A DNA stretch of 64,000 bases from an uncultured Helicobacter sp. (GCA_949299115.1 CASFZH010000002.1:1-64000); one strand, 5' to 3'. Positions 9,371 to 18,165 are shown, counted from the stretch's first letter. Notes: generated by a model not told the origin, from the letters alone. Numbers and translations are program-made.

Positions 9371-9851
9371 TTTTTTTATTCTTGTTTGTGTCTACTCATT
9401 TTTGAGAGACATTATATCTTGTTTGCTAAATATCAAAATTAACAGTGTTTTTGCCAGTTTTTTATAAAATACAATATAATAGATAGAGATATTATTAAAA
9501 ACGATAAAAAGATATATAAAACAGATATATATGCTTTAGAGAATATCTGCGTTGGTAAGCTGTCTATAAAGAGTTCTTTCGGCACTCAGAATATATAAGT
9601 CATTAAGTAAAATATTATGGCTATATTCCAAAAATTTATGGTAGTAATTATGTTATTAAAAATTAAAAAAGTTTGTAAAAAAGTGCATCAAGATAAAAGA
9701 AATTTTTAAAATTATGTGAATCAATATGTTGTAGAAAAATCTAAAAAAGATTTGCTCATTCTCAACAGAGTGCAGACATAATCAAATATAGCGAAAAAAT
9801 ATTGTTTATTTATGAATTGAGGCATCGTTTTTTAATAAGATAGTGTGTATA
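9371..9851. other. AT-rich spacer with gene remnants
   Basis: No intact gene is visible between dctM and the radical SAM gene. One degraded frame (9443-9598) resembles an acetyltransferase start and is listed separately. A short frame near 9619-9712 has no ribosome site and no recognisable motif. Confidence 0.45.
9443..9598 (+). pseudogene. Possible remnant of a left-handed beta-helix acetyltransferase (XAT/CatB-like)
   Basis: A 51-codon frame without a start codon ends DIYALENICVGKLSIKSSFG TQNI then TAA. The pattern 'VGK.S....SFG..N' recalls the region just before the first hexapeptide turns of xenobiotic or sugar acetyltransferases. No hexapeptide repeats follow in any frame, so only a stub would remain. 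The match is short and may be chance. Confidence 0.25.
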
Positions 9852-10895
9852 TTAGAGTGCATAGGGTTGCCACATATATTCAGTATTCATGTTGCAATAT
9901 TGACAAGCTCCGTGTTTTAAACTGTCATTTGTCAATATTTTTCGCATATTAATAAATTTATCATTCATAAATAATTCAAATAAATCATTGTCTCTCATAT
10001 CCCCCATGATATAATTTTTATGTGATTCTATGTCGCTTCGGACATTGCAGCATGGCATGACCAATCCATCATAGCTTATATCTATATTTGCCAATGGTGC
10101 ATAACAGCCATAATCTCTCTCCGCCTGTTTAATTTTATTATCCGTTATTGCCCCGCCTCTATTTATTCCGACAGTTTCTGGATTCCACGAGCCACATATT
10201 ATATCTATACCGTCATATATGAATTTTACACGATAGGCATATATGGAATCTTGTGCTATTTCATATTGTAATCGTAGTTTATCTGCCATTTTATCTATTG
10301 CTGGTCTTATGAGTTTATCAACATCAAACTTTTGATTTTTATCAAAATAAAAAGACATATTAATATAAGAAAGTCCTGCATCTTTTAATTCATCTAAATA
10401 TTCTCTATTAATATAGTCTCCATTTGTATTGATTTCTATTTTTACATTTGGTAGAGATTGTCTTGCCTGTCTTATTCTTTTTAGAATCAAGTTTTTATTA
10501 GCAAGCGGTTCGTTGTATCGGATAAGGCAGAGTCTACCCGAATAGTCTATTTCTTGTAAATTTGATATTATTTTTATGTATATATCTTCTGGTAAATCTA
10601 TAGCTTTTGATTTTCTATCTATATACGAATTTGGACAAAACCAACATTTTCTATTGCAAAAAGATGATATTTCGATTGATATCTGATAGAGATTATCTTT
10701 TAATATCTTTCTTTGTAGAGATTTGTCATTTGTGGGAGTTATCAAAGCTATATATTTATTGAGAGTGTTTATTGAGCTTTGCTTTTTTTCCTTATCTATT
10801 AATTTGTATGTTGATTCTCTAAATTCTCGTCTATAACGTCTAATTGGCACCCATAATGAAAATTTTTTAATTTTATCTCTTTCCTGTTTATTCAC
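9852..10895 (-). CDS. Radical SAM / SPASM-domain protein
   Basis: Radical SAM enzymes use a 4Fe-4S cluster and S-adenosylmethionine for radical chemistry. Those with a SPASM tail hold extra clusters and modify peptides, proteins or sugars. The 347-aa protein has CxxxCxxC at C80/C84/C87 (SSFCNRKCWFCPN). Its C-terminal SPASM-like region contains GCYAPLANIDI, GLVMPCCN and a closing CQYCN. The GTG start at 10895 is supported by ACAAGGATAACGA just upstream. Upstream lies a promoter whose spacer is a T13 run, suggesting on-off expression. The substrate is unknown. It resembles radical SAM genes found among surface-polysaccharide loci, but no obvious peptide substrate is beside it. Confidence 0.8.
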   Translation of the reverse strand: MNKQERDKIKKFSLWVPIRRYRREFRESTYKLIDKEKKQSSINTLNKYIALITPTNDKSLQRKILKDNLYQISIEISSFCNRKCWFCPNSYIDRKSKAIDLPEDIYIKIISNLQEIDYSGRLCLIRYNEPLANKNLILKRIRQARQSLPNVKIEINTNGDYINREYLDELKDAGLSYINMSFYFDKNQKFDVDKLIRPAIDKMADKLRLQYEIAQDSIYAYRVKFIYDGIDIICGSWNPETVGINRGGAITDNKIKQAERDYGCYAPLANIDISYDGLVMPCCNVRSDIESHKNYIMGDMRDNDLFELFMNDKFINMRKILTNDSLKHGACQYCNMNTEYMWQPYAL

Positions 10896-10931
10896 TCGTT
10901 ATCCTTGTAGTTAAAATATAGGTAAAGCTGA

Positions 10932-10959
10932 ATTTTACAAAAAAAAAAAAACAAGTCAA
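10932..10959 (-). promoter_or_regulatory. Promoter with T13 spacer upstream of the radical SAM gene
   Basis: On the minus strand TTGACT (10954-10959) is followed by a 16-base spacer, of which 13 bases are an uninterrupted T-run (10939-10951), then TAAAAT (10932-10937). Transcription would start near 10925, about 30 bases before the GTG start. Adding one T gives the optimal 17-base spacing. Length changes of such runs alter promoter strength in Neisseria and Helicobacter surface genes. Function here is inferred. Confidence 0.6.
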
Positions 10960-11104
10960 GTTGTGGTTCAAATGCTGATTCTGAATACGATGAAGTTTAA
11001 TACACTCTATAATTCTAGTATTAATTGTTGTATGTGTGGTGCAAAGTATGGAGTTTAAGGTGTTATTAAAATTTGTAGATAATATTGTAGCATAACAATG
11101 TTTT

Positions 11105-12280
11105 TTAGTTAAATAAACCTTTTTCACGTTCATCAAGATATAAATCTTGTGCCTTAATAATATTGCCCTCACTAAGAATACATGACCTTTCTACGACGCT
11201 TAGAAGCTCTCTAATATTACCAGGCCATGTATAAGTCAGCATTTTTTCTTTCGCTTCATCACTCAAAGTTTTTTTCTCAAAACCATAGTTTGCACATATT
11301 TCTTCGATATGTGCTTGTGCCAATGGTAAAATTTCTTCTGTCCTTTCTTTAAGTGGAGGAATTTTAATTGGGACTGTTTGTAATCTAAAAAATAAATCTT
11401 CTCGAAATTCTTGATTAGCGATTTTTTCTTGAATATTAGCATTTGTTGCAGATATAAAACGCACATCGATTTTGATGGGTTTAGCACCACCTAAGCGCAC
11501 AATTTCTTTTTCTTGCAAAGCACGCAAAAGTTTGGCTTGCAAAGCAATAGGCATCTCTCCAATCTCATCTAAAAAAACACTACCACCTTGAGCAGTTTCC
11601 AATAATCCAGGTTTTGGAGAAGTGGCATCGGTAAATGCCCCTTTTTCATAACCAAATAATTCTGATTCTAAGAGATGTTCGGGAATAGCAGCCATATTAA
11701 GTGCTACAAACGGGGCATCAGAACGCTTAGAGTTTTTGTGTATAAAACGCGCAAACACTTCTTTACCTACACCGCTTGCCCCTAGCAAAAGCACACTTGC
11801 ATCAGTTGGTGCTACCTTGCTGGCCAGAGATTTTACTTCATCTAATTTTTTAGAGCTTGATTTAAAGATTTTGTCTTGGTTAAGAGTTTTTTTCCCAGTA
11901 TGTTGCGTATTATGATGAGTTTTATTAAAATCAACAATTTTTTTTGTGCGATAAATAGCTTCAAGTAAATCCTGTGGTTCAAAAGGTTTTTGAAAAAAAT
12001 CTTTGACGCCAAGACGTATTGATTCTATGGCTTTATTAAGTGTGGCATTGCCTGTTATAACAATGGCTTCATATTTACCATTGAGCTTTGTAAGGAACTC
12101 AAGCCCGTCCATTTGTGGCATATTAATATCTGTGATTATTAAGTCAAAGCTTTCATCGAGGGTTTTTAGAGCATCTTTTGGGTTTTTAAAACTAACAATA
12201 TTTAAATCTTTATAATCTGAAAAGAAAAATTCTAGGCTTTTTCTCATATTTATATCATCTTCGATAATTGCTATTTTCAC
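11105..12280 (-). CDS. flgR: FlgR: sigma-54-dependent flagellar response regulator
   Basis: FlgR, phosphorylated by the FlgS kinase, activates RpoN-dependent hook and rod genes. The receiver domain (about 1-115) has the acidic pocket EDD at 7-9 and phospho-acceptor D51 (LIITDINMP). The AAA+ domain has Walker A GASGVGKE (about 167-174), GAFTDA (214-219) in the loop that contacts sigma-54, and LDEIGEMP. The protein ends soon after the AAA+ domain (391 aa) without a Fis-type helix-turn-helix, as known for H. pylori FlgR, which acts from solution. Asp replaces the second Gly of the usual GAFTGA. The start has AAGGAGAAAGTTGTG upstream. Confidence 0.92.
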   Translation of the reverse strand: MKIAIIEDDINMRKSLEFFFSDYKDLNIVSFKNPKDALKTLDESFDLIITDINMPQMDGLEFLTKLNGKYEAIVITGNATLNKAIESIRLGVKDFFQKPFEPQDLLEAIYRTKKIVDFNKTHHNTQHTGKKTLNQDKIFKSSSKKLDEVKSLASKVAPTDASVLLLGASGVGKEVFARFIHKNSKRSDAPFVALNMAAIPEHLLESELFGYEKGAFTDATSPKPGLLETAQGGSVFLDEIGEMPIALQAKLLRALQEKEIVRLGGAKPIKIDVRFISATNANIQEKIANQEFREDLFFRLQTVPIKIPPLKERTEEILPLAQAHIEEICANYGFEKKTLSDEAKEKMLTYTWPGNIRELLSVVERSCILSEGNIIKAQDLYLDEREKGLFN

Positions 12281-12310
12281 AACTTTCTCCTTTTTTGTTA
12301 GTTCAGAGTA

Positions 12311-13147
12311 TTATTTTTTGCTGAAAATCTCTAATGTTAGAATGCCGCTATTAAAATTTACAAGAATATAAGAACGTACTTTTGTGATAGTATGTGTTCT
12401 TGATTCTAAATTAATTGTAGTATTTCTATCATCAAGATAGGTTTCTTGCAACATGAGACATTCTAAAACATCAGCTTTATATTGTTGCAACAAATTATAC
12501 AATAAATATTGTGTTTGTTTTCTGATACTTGCTTGCATTTCCATTTTTGTGTAATGTGGATAATATTTTATATGAATGAATTTTTCTTTTGTAGTAATTT
12601 CACATGTTTTTACATGTGTATAATGAGAATATAATTGTAACGGATTTAAGGGAGTAGAGATATTATATTTTTCCCCATAAGGCACATCATCTATAAGTTT
12701 TAATGTGTAGTTGATGATGAATTCATGGGAGTTAGTGTCACTAATTTCCTCTATTTCAGGTGTTGAATCTGGTTTGATTTTTAAAGTAGAATCTTTTTGA
12801 ATTTGTTTTTGATTTTCTCTCTGTTTATAATAGATGGTATCATATGGAGCAGGATTTGCTCGAAATTCTTTTTTTATTAAATCAATTTGATTTTGTTGCA
12901 TTTTCAAGAGAGAATCTTGCTGTGGTGGTACATCGTTTGGTAAGGGATCAAATATTTGTAAATCAGCTATATATAAAATGTTTGAATCGTTCTTGTAGGG
13001 GTAATCATGAATATGAGTATTTTGTGAAATAGGGATTTGATGTATTTTTATGGAATTTTGTCCATTTTTTGTTGTATTGAGGTATGCATATGTTGTATTA
13101 TATAATAATGCAATACATATAACCACAATAATAGGACATTTAAACAA
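12311..13147 (-). CDS. Secreted hypothetical protein upstream of flgR
   Basis: I do not recognise a family. TTG at 13147 is the likely start because AGGAGG sits six bases ahead; longer forms lack such a site. The 278-aa product then begins MFKCPIIVVICIALLYNTTY, a signal peptide or membrane anchor, followed by a Gln/Asn/Ser/Thr-rich region (about residues 20-130) and a more regular C-terminal part with alternating polar and hydrophobic residues ending ILVNFNSGILTLEIFSKK. It lies 30 bases upstream of flgR on the same strand and is probably co-transcribed with it. A periplasmic or envelope role is likely; a link to flagella is only suggested by position. Confidence 0.6.
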   Translation of the reverse strand: MFKCPIIVVICIALLYNTTYAYLNTTKNGQNSIKIHQIPISQNTHIHDYPYKNDSNILYIADLQIFDPLPNDVPPQQDSLLKMQQNQIDLIKKEFRANPAPYDTIYYKQRENQKQIQKDSTLKIKPDSTPEIEEISDTNSHEFIINYTLKLIDDVPYGEKYNISTPLNPLQLYSHYTHVKTCEITTKEKFIHIKYYPHYTKMEMQASIRKQTQYLLYNLLQQYKADVLECLMLQETYLDDRNTTINLESRTHTITKVRSYILVNFNSGILTLEIFSKK

Positions 13148-13335
13148 AAATACCCTCCTAATAGCTAATTGATTTGTCAAATTTTTGCTGTTCTTTAAAA
13201 CCAAAGAATGTATGGATTTTTACGTAATACCAAGTATGTATGGAACTAATATGATGTGGTTAATTATATCGAAAAATTTAATATGTTATATCATGTGTTG
13301 TTCTTATTATTACTTTAAATAATGCATGTTTTATA

Positions 13336-14367
13336 TTATTCTATAGGCGTGTCATTGAGTTCTAGGATTTTTGTGGTTTGTAAAGCTGGAGGAATTAGTA
13401 AAGGTTTTTCCCATTTATTATTGCAATAATCACAAACATGGAAGAAGTCTTTAGCATAGAAATTTAAAATATCATATTGTAATGATGTAGAGTTCAGATG
13501 CACAAAATCTTGATTAAATTCCCCAAAGCCTTTTAGTTGGCTAAGTGAACTTGCGATTGGACAAAGAAATAAGCCTCCTTTGAAATCTGGATACTGTTCT
13601 TTTATTGTATTATTTGGTGCTATAAGGCTAACACATGGCATAAGACATGAGCGAAAATTGCGAATAATATCTTGTTTTTCTCGATGTCTTTTATAGATTT
13701 TACCTGGATCAAACCATTGTGAATCTGATGTAGCAAAAGCAAATTCATAGGAAATATTGTATGATTTGAGAGATTCTAAGATTTCTTTATGGTGAAGTTT
13801 TTTTATAAGTGCTGGATTGGAACTATAATCAGATATTGTTACGCTAGCTTTGGGTGATTGTAGGGCATGTAATATGTCGTCTTTGAAAGTAATAGTCCCA
13901 TTTGAAACTATATTAACATGTTTAATCTTTTTTTGATTCAATAGATATGTGATGACTTGTGGCAATTCTTTGAAAAGTAGTGGTTCACCGCCAATTATTC
14001 TTATCCTACTTATTGATGAAATATGTCGCAGTAATATATCCATGCTTTCCTGTATGTCTTTGTATGTCGTTGTATATTGATTATGTGAAGAAAAGTATTG
14101 CATCAAATTATTGCATGCTTTACATCGTAAAGAACATTTTGTTGTTAAAACAAGCTCTATATAGGGAATATCTATTTTCCCACATGCAATTCTTGTGCGA
14201 AAATAGAGGCTATTATATTTATGGAGGAATTTTATAAATCTTTTTCTCATATGTGAATACGACGTGTTTTGTAGTGAATTGAGAGAATTTATGAGATGAT
14301 GTGTATTTAATGCGATATAGCGATGTTTGAATAAATCTTTTTTCAAAATAAATGATAAATTTTTCAT
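13336..14367 (-). CDS. Radical SAM protein with C-terminal cysteine cluster
   Basis: The protein carries ELVLTTKCSLRCKACNN, a CxxxCxxC cluster (C78/C82/C85), then RIIGGEPLLFKELP, a radical SAM SAM-binding motif. A C-terminal cysteine region (CPIASS, then FHVCDYCNNKW) may bind a further cluster. ATG at 14367 has TTAAGGATTTTA directly upstream. The longer frame from TTG at 14457 would read through a T13 run (14407-14419), making it phase-variable if used. The gene resembles radical SAM enzymes of sugar or lipid modification more than peptide-maturation enzymes. It is not a close copy of the radical SAM gene at 9852. The substrate is unknown. Confidence 0.78.
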   Translation of the reverse strand: MKNLSFILKKDLFKHRYIALNTHHLINSLNSLQNTSYSHMRKRFIKFLHKYNSLYFRTRIACGKIDIPYIELVLTTKCSLRCKACNNLMQYFSSHNQYTTTYKDIQESMDILLRHISSISRIRIIGGEPLLFKELPQVITYLLNQKKIKHVNIVSNGTITFKDDILHALQSPKASVTISDYSSNPALIKKLHHKEILESLKSYNISYEFAFATSDSQWFDPGKIYKRHREKQDIIRNFRSCLMPCVSLIAPNNTIKEQYPDFKGGLFLCPIASSLSQLKGFGEFNQDFVHLNSTSLQYDILNFYAKDFFHVCDYCNNKWEKPLLIPPALQTTKILELNDTPIE

Positions 14368-14406
14368 TAAAATCCTTAAATTCATAGGTATTATGAAAAA
14401 TCTATC

Positions 14407-14419
14407 AAAAAAAAAAAAA
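14407..14419. repeat. T13 homopolymer (minus-strand reading) 40 bases upstream of the radical SAM start
   Basis: Thirteen A on the plus strand, T13 in the direction of the gene. It lies in the presumed promoter or leader of the gene starting at 14367, with an AT-rich TATATTATATTAACTA region upstream and CATAAT downstream. Runs of this length slip readily during replication. Confidence 0.6.
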
Positions 14420-14602
14420 CAAATAGTTAATATAATATATATAAATTTAATAGTCAAAAATTGGTAATATTTGCTATTTTATTATGTTGTATGGATTAAT
14501 GTGGGAATCAAATAGATTCTGTAATAATGTGGTAAATTTTTGTTGGGAGTAAATTAAGAAAATACTGCATTAAAAATCAATATGCAAATATTATGCAGTT
14601 AT

Positions 14603-14628
14603 CTTATTATTTTTTATAAAATAATAAG
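14603..14628 (-). terminator. 11-bp perfect hairpin downstream of apt
   Basis: CTTATTATTTT and AAAATAATAAG pair perfectly across the loop TTAT, 21 bases beyond the apt stop. The stem is AT-only and no T-run follows on the minus strand, so it is a weak intrinsic terminator candidate for the lepB-to-apt gene series. It might serve as an mRNA 3' end. Confidence 0.4.
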
Positions 14629-14649
14629 GTTTATTTCTATCAAAAAAAG

Positions 14650-15309
14650 TTATTTTACGTCGATAAAGGAGAATAAATGTGTTTGCGATTCGATTTCTTT
14701 TCTGTCTTTTTGATCGGCAAATTCTGTAAGATTAATGAGACATGAAAACTCTATACATTTTGCTTCTAGCTTTTTAATTAGCTTTAATGCAGCATTAGCT
14801 GTTCCGCCTGTGGCAACCAGGTCGTCTACTAGAATAACATTGACTCCCTTTATTCCTACAAACGCATCATCTTTGATTTCTATGGAATCCGTGCCGTATT
14901 CTAAAGTATAATTTTGCGAAAGAATATTGCCCGGTAATTTTCCTTTTTTACGAATAGGGACAAATCCGGCGTTTAATGCAAAAGCTAAGGCAGAACCGAT
15001 TATAAAACCACGAGATTCAATGCCTACTACATATTCAATTTTGTAGGCTTGATAACGGTGTGCTAACATTTCAATATACTCAGCAAAAAGTTTGCCATTG
15101 TGCAGAAAAGTTGTAATGTCTCTAAAAATAATCCCTTTTTTTGGAAAATCTGGAATATCTGTAATAGCAGATTGAATTTCTTCACGTAAACTAGGTTTGT
15201 GCTTTGTCATTTTAACTTCTATTTCATTTTCTTCATCAATAATTAAATCATCTATGTTAAAACCATTTATTGGTTTCTCTGATTCCTTATGTTTATTTTT
15301 TTTATTCAT
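14650..15309 (-). CDS. apt: Adenine phosphoribosyltransferase with N-terminal extension
   Basis: Apt salvages adenine with PRPP to AMP in the cytosol. The core has DFPKKGIIFRDITTFL, GIESRGFIIGSALA, IRKKGKLPG and the PRPP loop VILVDDLVATGGTANA. I chose ATG at 15309 because CGGAGAAATGGC precedes it, giving 219 aa, about 40 longer than typical Apt (roughly 180). The extra charged N-terminus (MNKKNKHKES... to EIEVKM) may be natural; translation from the internal MTKHKPSLRE would give the usual length but I see no good ribosome site there. Gene order with the coiled-coil gene, rpiB and lepB is that of H. pylori. Confidence 0.92.
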   Translation of the reverse strand: MNKKNKHKESEKPINGFNIDDLIIDEENEIEVKMTKHKPSLREEIQSAITDIPDFPKKGIIFRDITTFLHNGKLFAEYIEMLAHRYQAYKIEYVVGIESRGFIIGSALAFALNAGFVPIRKKGKLPGNILSQNYTLEYGTDSIEIKDDAFVGIKGVNVILVDDLVATGGTANAALKLIKKLEAKCIEFSCLINLTEFADQKDRKEIESQTHLFSFIDVK

Positions 15310-15411
15310 GCCATTTCTCCGAAAAAAATTCATTCTAAAATACATATCATTCCTTATCTTTCCAAGCTTTATAGAAATATCCAAAATCACATTGAATTAT
15401 TGTTGTGATGT

Positions 15412-15750
15412 CTACAAGAGTGCCTCTATCTTTTGCTCCAAATCTTTGATACGACTTTTATAATTATCTGTTTCTATGCGATATTGAGAGTTGCGTTGTT
15501 TTAACGTTTTTACTTCACTTTTTAGGGAGTTTAATTCTTTTGTCAGAATATCAATATTTCCTAATGCTCGTTGTAAAGATAGTTGGTGTTTTTGTATAAG
15601 AACTTCGGTTTCAACAAGGGTATATCTCATGTGAGCAGATTCTTTTCGTTCTTTTTGGGCTACACTTTTATAATAAAATGCACTAACAATCATAAATAAA
15701 ACAAATAAAATAAAAATAGTTAAAGCAAACCATGTTACTAAATCACTCAT
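15412..15750 (-). CDS. Small membrane-anchored coiled-coil protein (between rpiB and apt)
   Basis: The 112-aa product starts MSDLVTWFALTIFILFVLFM, a single N-terminal membrane segment, followed by a cytoplasmic heptad-rich region (KSVAQKERKE... to KDLEQKIEALL) likely to form a coiled coil. AAAGGAGCAATA precedes the ATG. The 3' end of rpiB overlaps its start by 8 bases, so the two are translationally coupled. A protein of this form sits in the same place in H. pylori (HP0573 by position, from memory). Its function is unknown; scaffold or envelope roles are plausible. Confidence 0.75.
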   Translation of the reverse strand: MSDLVTWFALTIFILFVLFMIVSAFYYKSVAQKERKESAHMRYTLVETEVLIQKHQLSLQRALGNIDILTKELNSLKSEVKTLKQRNSQYRIETDNYKSRIKDLEQKIEALL

Positions 15751-16189
15751 TATTGCTCCTTTGATTTGTGAGTTTTTGGATTCTTGTATGATGACGTCCA
15801 CCATCAAAACTCTCATGCAAAAAAGTCATAACAATTGTTTCTGCGACGCCTATTCCTATAACCCTTGCACCCAAACATAATACATTGGCATCGTTATGTT
15901 TGCGAGCAACGCTAGCCATATAGGGGTCCGTACATAATGCTGCACGAATATTATAATAGCGATTAGCAGCAATGCTCATTCCAATTCCACTGCCACAAAT
16001 TAAAATTCCACGATTACTCTCGTAATTTTTTGCAATTTTGTTGCATAATGTATCTGCTATATCTGGGTAGTCTACATTATTTTTTGTATGTACTCCTAAG
16101 TCTTCAAAATGTATTTGTTGATTTGTGAGATATTGAGTAAGTAATTGTTTGAGTTCTACGCCTGCATGGTCACTTGCAATGAAAAGCAT
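15743..16189 (-). CDS. rpiB: Ribose-5-phosphate isomerase B
   Basis: RpiB interconverts ribose-5-phosphate and ribulose-5-phosphate in the pentose-phosphate pathway. The 148-aa protein begins MLFIASDHAGVELK, the family signature with the substrate-binding Asp and His. It continues with DYPDIA, the catalytic-Cys stretch GILICGSGIGMSIAANR and RAALCTDPYMASVARKHNDANVLCLGARV, all characteristic. Its length is normal. Its end overlaps the next gene by 8 bases, and the M50-like gene lies 23 bases upstream, forming a compact block that runs from lepB to apt. Rpe, the partner enzyme of the pathway, is encoded at 26896-27693. Confidence 0.95.
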   Translation of the reverse strand: MLFIASDHAGVELKQLLTQYLTNQQIHFEDLGVHTKNNVDYPDIADTLCNKIAKNYESNRGILICGSGIGMSIAANRYYNIRAALCTDPYMASVARKHNDANVLCLGARVIGIGVAETIVMTFLHESFDGGRHHTRIQKLTNQRSNNE

Positions 16190-16212
16190 TACAATCCTTA
16201 TTCTTGATATGT

Positions 16213-16872
16213 TTATAGTTTCAAAAATAATATAATAACTAGTTCTATTATTCTTAGTATGCTATCTCTTGTTGGAGGAAATAGTACAATGAAAATAATT
16301 AGAATAATACCATATTTTTCAAAATTATTATACCATCTCACAAAGATTGTAGAATGGAATAGTAAACCTAAATATCCAAGTATCTTTGCACCATCAAGTG
16401 GTGGTATAGGTATAAGATTAAAGATAGCTATAGTAATATTAATAGAAATTATGATAAGTAAAAATTGCAGGAATAAACCTTTTTCTTGTATCAAGTGATA
16501 TTGTAAGCCAAGTTTCAAAGTTGCTACAATGGTGAAAGCAACAAGTATATTAAAAAAAGTCCCTGCTAGTGCAACATAAAGGCAGCCTTTTAAACCAGTT
16601 TTTTCCTGAATGTTAAGGAAATTTATGGGCATTGGTTTGGCATATCCAAACATAAAAGTTGCCCCCATAAATATAAGTGTTAAAGGGATGATGATGGTGC
16701 CAAAAATATCAATATGTTTAAGTGGATTTAATGTAATTCGCTGAACTATACGTGGTGTCTCATCACCGTAACGTAATGCCATTAAACCAAAAAATATCTC
16801 ACGACCAATAGTGGCAAACGATACGGCGATCATATAAAATGTAATAAAAATAATAATTTCTAATAAACTCAT
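16213..16872 (-). CDS. M50 (site-2 protease-like) membrane protein with degenerate active site
   Basis: The protein has the fold signals of rhomboid-sized M50 metalloproteases: multiple membrane helices, LNPLKHIDIFGTIIIPL after the first motif, and NLIPIPPLDGAKIL, the second signature that supplies a zinc-binding Asp. Where HExxH is expected, it reads FATIGREIFFGLMALRYGD: both zinc-binding histidines are missing (REIFF), though the flanking pattern and glutamate remain. A proteolytic role is therefore doubtful and it may be a pseudoenzyme. ATG at 16872 is taken as the start; an upstream ATG at 16914 is possible. Its place beside rpiB and lepB matches H. pylori. Confidence 0.8.
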   Translation of the reverse strand: MSLLEIIIFITFYMIAVSFATIGREIFFGLMALRYGDETPRIVQRITLNPLKHIDIFGTIIIPLTLIFMGATFMFGYAKPMPINFLNIQEKTGLKGCLYVALAGTFFNILVAFTIVATLKLGLQYHLIQEKGLFLQFLLIIISINITIAIFNLIPIPPLDGAKILGYLGLLFHSTIFVRWYNNFEKYGIILIIFIVLFPPTRDSILRIIELVIILFLKL

Positions 16873-17047
16873 ATTAAAAAAACCTAATATCTTAACACAT
16901 AATATTGCATTCAATATTTATAATAAATATAATGATTATATCATTAAAATTATCTATTTTATAACTGTAATATATAGTTTTGATATACTACTCTTAAAAT
17001 ATATCTTAGAATTTAATAATACAATTAAAAATTATTTTGCATAAAAA

Positions 17048-17971
17048 CTATTGACAAGGTGTGTTGCTATAATAGCGACATTCACCTTCAAAAATTTTTG
17101 CATTATTTTGCAAACTTGTTATACTTTTGAATACTCTATCCCAACGTACTTTGTAGCGGTTTTTTTCTTCTGTAGCATCAGATTCAACGCTTTCTGTTAA
17201 AGTAATGCTAAAGTAAGTAAACCATGGCATACCAACAATACGACTATAATCAACAACACCCCAAAACCTAGAATCTTCACTATTATCCCTATTATCACCG
17301 ACCATAAAAAAAGAATCTTCTTCAATTTCTTTATAAAAAATTATTTGATTGTTAAAGAATCTTGGTTGCATAGCTATCCCGCCTCCATTTGGATTCATGT
17401 TATTTGTGCTAATTTGGGCTCTATGAAACATTGCAAAATAGCTACGTAAGGGTTGCACCTTATTATCTTTTTCCCCATAATGAATACCCATAAACTCGCG
17501 CGAATATGGTTCTTTAACATATTTTTCACCAAAAAACTCATAAACATCATAATCTTTAAAATGTGTTTGAATATAAGAATCTCCTTCAAACGGACGCAAA
17601 TACATACCATCTGGAGCAAAAATTACCTTATCTCCACCAATTGCAAAATTACGTTTAATATAATATATTTTATCTTCATTTGGTGGATTGAATACCACTA
17701 AATCACCCCTTTGAGGTCTTTTTCCTTCAATAAGGTGTCGATTACCAAAAAGATCAGGCAAAAGTGGAATTTCAAGCCACGGTATTTTAGGAATTGTTAT
17801 TCCATAAGAATATTTTTTAACGAACATCATATCGCCTTCATATAGTGTACCGACCATAGAGCGACTAGGAATTACAAAACCTTGTGCTACAAAAAATATA
17901 AAACATAATACGATAATAATTGCACCATTCCAGCTTGACATAAAGTCAAGAATTGCTTTAAAAATTTTCAT
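17048..17971 (-). CDS. lepB: Signal peptidase I
   Basis: LepB cleaves signal peptides from exported proteins on the periplasmic face of the inner membrane. The 307-aa protein has one N-terminal membrane segment (AIIIVLCFIFFVAQGFVIP) and the catalytic serine in PSRSMVGTLYEGD (about S38). The general-base lysine lies in YYIKRNFAIGGDKV, and the conserved box is FMVGDNRDNSEDSRFWGVV. The start is ATG at 17971, after a weak ribosome site. It heads the block lepB - M50-like - rpiB - coiled-coil - apt. Divergent engB lies about 200 bases away. Confidence 0.95.
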   Translation of the reverse strand: MKIFKAILDFMSSWNGAIIIVLCFIFFVAQGFVIPSRSMVGTLYEGDMMFVKKYSYGITIPKIPWLEIPLLPDLFGNRHLIEGKRPQRGDLVVFNPPNEDKIYYIKRNFAIGGDKVIFAPDGMYLRPFEGDSYIQTHFKDYDVYEFFGEKYVKEPYSREFMGIHYGEKDNKVQPLRSYFAMFHRAQISTNNMNPNGGGIAMQPRFFNNQIIFYKEIEEDSFFMVGDNRDNSEDSRFWGVVDYSRIVGMPWFTYFSITLTESVESDATEEKNRYKVRWDRVFKSITSLQNNAKIFEGECRYYSNTPCQ

Positions 17972-18165
17972 TGTTGCTTATACCTTAAGATAATATTATA
18001 CAAGGATAAAAATACAGAATATATTTTACTATATAAAATTTTAAAATATTATAATAACATTATTAAAATTTTATATAGTAAACACTATATATGTGGAATT
18101 GAAGGGAGTATTAGTGTATACAGACATTTAAAGTATACTAGACTAAAAGCGACATGAGGAACGTT

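Noticed and set aside
10888-11172. 94-codon frame overlapping the end of flgR and the T13 promoter
   Set aside because: It lies partly inside flgR out of frame, has odd composition (FFFF from the T-run) and no ribosome site; better explained as leader and promoter of the radical SAM gene.
16213-16914. Calling the M50-like protein an active site-2 protease
   Set aside because: The zinc-binding histidines of HExxH are absent in the sequence as given.
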